DNA of 8,185 nt from Ignavibacteriales bacterium (GTDB lineage Bacteria > Bacteroidota > Ignavibacteria > UBA10030 > SZUA-254): assembly GCA_016207985.1 (NCBI GenBank), contig JACQYX010000091.1, positions 1-8,185 of the forward strand, read 5' to 3'. The notes beneath the pieces are model-generated. The model searched no databases and was not told the origin of the DNA. It worked only from the letters and a program-made list of their open reading frames with translations. Positions 6,660 to 8,185 of this stretch are shown in pieces (the stretch's first letter is position 1; each line of letters starts with the position of its first letter). A program made the position numbers and the translations under genes.

Positions 6660-7193
6660 AGCACTTATGGATGACTTGCCTTCTTCTGAAAGTTGTGTGT
6701 ACTCACCTGCTCGCTTGATGCGTCGATATGATACTTCTAATGCACATGCGAACAATAATGGTATTACGATTATCCAAAGCCAAGAGCCTTTTGAATCAAG
6801 CCAGAGAATAATTGATAAAACCGCCATCAATGTCATTGCTTGCACGAAGAAAGCAACTTCACCATGCATCTTACTTAGGATCAACGTTGGTCGAGATTCT
6901 TGACCTAGTCGAATTTGGATTCGTTTAATATATAATGGATCATTAATCTTGGCGAGTTTCCGGGCAAGATAATGAACGAAACGAATAATTTGAGATGACA
7001 GGGGTTGTGTTAATAATCCGGCAATATATGCAGCACCAAGAAGAACAAGGACTTCAGGTAAATTAGGGAAAGTACATATATTATAGTACAGCGTTCGTAA
7101 ACCAGAAACAAAAATTACTCCTGGAAGAAATCGTGAATAAAAATCATACCAAAGATCTGGTATCTTAAGTTCTGTTTTTATCTCGGCTGACAT
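6642..7193 (-). CDS. Hypothetical four-helix membrane protein (cassette-like)
   Basis: A 183-aa protein I do not recognise. It opens with an amphipathic 'IPDLWYDFYSRFLPG' that runs into a first helix (about 21-38). A second helix follows at 46-64, then a basic, probably cytoplasmic loop (about 70-110: 'LARKLAKINDPLYIKRIQIR'), and then a tight pair of helices at 112-132 and 137-155 with a polar C-terminal tail. AAAGGAGA ends 8 bases before the ATG, one of the strongest ribosome binding sites here. The gene starts 22 bases after the attC-like site and its stop lies within a degenerate copy of that site's left half. So it has the compact layout of an integron gene cassette. Function unknown; the helix-loop-helix plan is seen in many accessory membrane proteins, including defence effectors, but nothing specific supports that here. 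Confidence 0.78.
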   Translation of the reverse strand: MSAEIKTELKIPDLWYDFYSRFLPGVIFVSGLRTLYYNICTFPNLPEVLVLLGAAYIAGLLTQPLSSQIIRFVHYLARKLAKINDPLYIKRIQIRLGQESRPTLILSKMHGEVAFFVQAMTLMAVLSIILWLDSKGSWLWIIVIPLLFACALEVSYRRIKRAGEYTQLSEEGKSSISAGHPVA

Positions 7194-7215
7194 ATTGGAT
7201 TCTCCTTTCGGTGCT

Positions 7216-7394
7216 TGCTAACGGATGGCAACTAAGCTGCGGCAATGATAACTTAAAATGTACCACTGCACGAACCGAGTTCCCTGTAGTTTACTTTCAT
7301 ATTTCATAAAACCTCTACGCGCCATGATTAACGTACCTACGCCCATGGAGTTTATCCCGCTGAAAGCGGGATCAGCTTGAGTTGCTGGTTGGGC
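7216..7394 (-). other. Putative attC recombination site (integron cassette end)
   Basis: Read on the minus strand, the spacer between the two genes has the attC layout. R'' is GCCCAAC (7394-7388), matching RYYYAAC. Then come a 5-base spacer (CAGCA) and L'' ACTCAAGC (7382-7375). At the far end are L' GCTTAGT (7237-7231), an 8-base spacer and R' GTTAGCA (7222-7216). The arms GCAACTCAAGCTG (7385-7373) and CAGCTTAGTTGC (7239-7228) pair over 12 bp with one base left out. On the opposite strand that base is a G at 7379, the type of extrahelical G that guides IntI in known attC sites. The middle contains a 7-bp hairpin (ATCCCGC/GCGGGAT, 7354-7372). Weak points: 179 bp is longer than most attC sites, the last two bases of R' deviate from GTTRRRY, and the right spacer is 8 instead of 5-6. 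Confidence 0.6.
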
Positions 7395-7405
7395 AGCCCC
7401 ATTTA

Positions 7406-8185
7406 CTAAATATTTTCTTCTGTCGATACAAATTCGGATTCTGATATTTCGATTGCTTTTATTGGATCACGTTGTGACACTGGCTTAGGATTTGGATAGA
7501 TATCTATCGTAATTAAGAAAATGGTTTTATGGTTATGGATGATAACAGGTATGTTTCGAGATTGCTCGGATAGCGAAAACCGTAAATCACGATCTGTAAT
7601 TTTAAAAATGACTAAATAACCAAATGGTTCATTGTATTGTTGAGTATATGTGTAAATTTGGTTAAATCCTTTTCGAATATATGATTTGCTCCTATCTACC
7701 GCGTCAAATATTTTCGTATCAACAAGTAAAGGATCCTCGGAACCCTGTGCAGCTATCAAATCAATCTCACCAGTTATCGATGAAGGCTCGATTGTAAAAT
7801 CGATGCCTTGATCATATAAGTAAGAATATAAATCTAAGGCTAAGGACTTTTCGGATTTTTTTGTTTCGCTCTGCGACAGTTCCCAAAGGCGTGTTCTATG
7901 GAACCATTTGCTTCTTTGTTTATAACGGTAAAGTAGATTTAGCATTGCCCTTTGGTCATCAAGTGCTTCATCAATATATTCATAGAAAGGTTCAAGAAAA
8001 ATATCGCGTACAACTTCGATCAATTCATCATACTTACTATAAACACCGCATGCTTTGGCAAATTCTGAATATTCAATGTTTTGAAGGTCACATTTCTCAG
8101 CTAAATACCTTAGTACAGCATAGCCTATGGCTGCTGATTCTGCTTCCGTTTCTCCGAACTGACCTTCACCTTTTTGAATTTTTTC
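7406..8185 (-). CDS. PD-(D/E)XK-like nuclease domain protein, 5' end missing
   Basis: The frame stays open from the window edge at 8185 to the TAA at 7406, so 259 residues are visible and the start lies outside. A TTG at 8023 is internal and not a start: the preceding frame codes for protein-like sequence ('GYAVLRYLAEKCDLQNIEYS'). The N-terminal 110 visible residues look helical. A probable PD-(D/E)XK nuclease core follows: E112 in a helix ('SEKSLALDLYSYLYDQG'), D142 in 'ITGEIDLIAA', D156-T-K158 in 'LLVDTKIFD', and the helix 'FNQIYTYTQQYNEPFGYLVI' with Q176 and Y180, like the Q-x3-Y helix of RecB-type nucleases. Such folds cut DNA or RNA with Mg2+ and occur in restriction, repair and defence proteins. 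The C-terminal tail is Glu/Ser-rich. It is followed directly by the attC-like site, 11 bases past its stop. The fold call is motif-based. Confidence 0.72.
   Translation of the reverse strand, partial: EKIQKGEGQFGETEAESAAIGYAVLRYLAEKCDLQNIEYSEFAKACGVYSKYDELIEVVRDIFLEPFYEYIDEALDDQRAMLNLLYRYKQRSKWFHRTRLWELSQSETKKSEKSLALDLYSYLYDQGIDFTIEPSSITGEIDLIAAQGSEDPLLVDTKIFDAVDRSKSYIRKGFNQIYTYTQQYNEPFGYLVIFKITDRDLRFSLSEQSRNIPVIIHNHKTIFLITIDIYPNPKPVSQRDPIKAIEISESEFVSTEENI

Noticed and set aside
7218..7325. A 35-codon minus-strand frame inside the attC-like spacer (ATG at 7325, TAG at 7220-7218).
   Set aside because: No ribosome binding site, no recognisable sequence, and its last codons coincide with the L' and R' boxes; long attC sites often contain chance frames.
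7354..7372. Hairpin ATCCCGC-TGAAA-GCGGGAT considered as a terminator for the nuclease gene.
   Set aside because: No T-run follows on the minus strand; it fits better as part of the variable middle of the attC-like site.
8021..8023. TTG at 8023 as the start of the nuclease gene.
   Set aside because: The frame is open and protein-like all the way to the window edge, so the true start lies outside.

Overview
The window most likely comes from a bacterium of the FCB group, perhaps Ignavibacteria, Kryptonia or a related candidate lineage. The best evidence is the C-terminus of the large glycosidase at 3709-6225. It carries a 'PNHPNPFNASTQITFSL' stretch and ends in a short Lys/Leu tail, which is the type A sorting domain recognised by the type IX secretion system. 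This assignment rests on one protein, so it is an inference. Every gene I can support lies on the minus strand, so biological reading order runs from high to low coordinates.

Right part (about 6634-8185): two gene-cassette-like units. A 5'-truncated PD-(D/E)XK-like nuclease gene runs off the right edge. It is followed by a 179-bp spacer whose ends have the layout of an integron attC site: an RYYYAAC-type box, a 5-nt spacer, and an L''/L' stem with one unpaired base, followed by a GTTAG box. Next comes a four-helix membrane protein gene with a strong ribosome binding site just after that spacer. Its stop codon lies inside a second sequence that matches the left half of the first site at 18 of 26 positions. 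No integrase is visible. I read this as the distal end of a cassette array or a CALIN-type cluster lacking intI.

Middle part (3307-6633): a 416-nt gene-free leader, then a secreted GH31 glycosidase that looks richer in G+C than its neighbours. Three bases after its stop begins a VOC/glyoxalase-like gene broken by two frameshifts. Two perfect inverted repeats (13 bp and 12 bp) lie between this pseudogene and the next unit.

Left part (73-3113): a compact unit with a near-consensus promoter, a palindrome between its -35 and -10 boxes, a small XRE repressor-like regulator, and an overlapping multi-pass membrane protein. The layout suggests an autoregulated regulator/membrane-protein pair. It is followed by four small envelope genes: a decayed DUF7670-like membrane gene with an apparent out-of-frame internal deletion, a lipoprotein, a periplasmic OmpH/Skp-like protein, and an intact DUF7670-like membrane protein. 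The whole left part is about cell-envelope proteins of unknown job. No RNA genes, CRISPR arrays or complete insertion sequences were seen.
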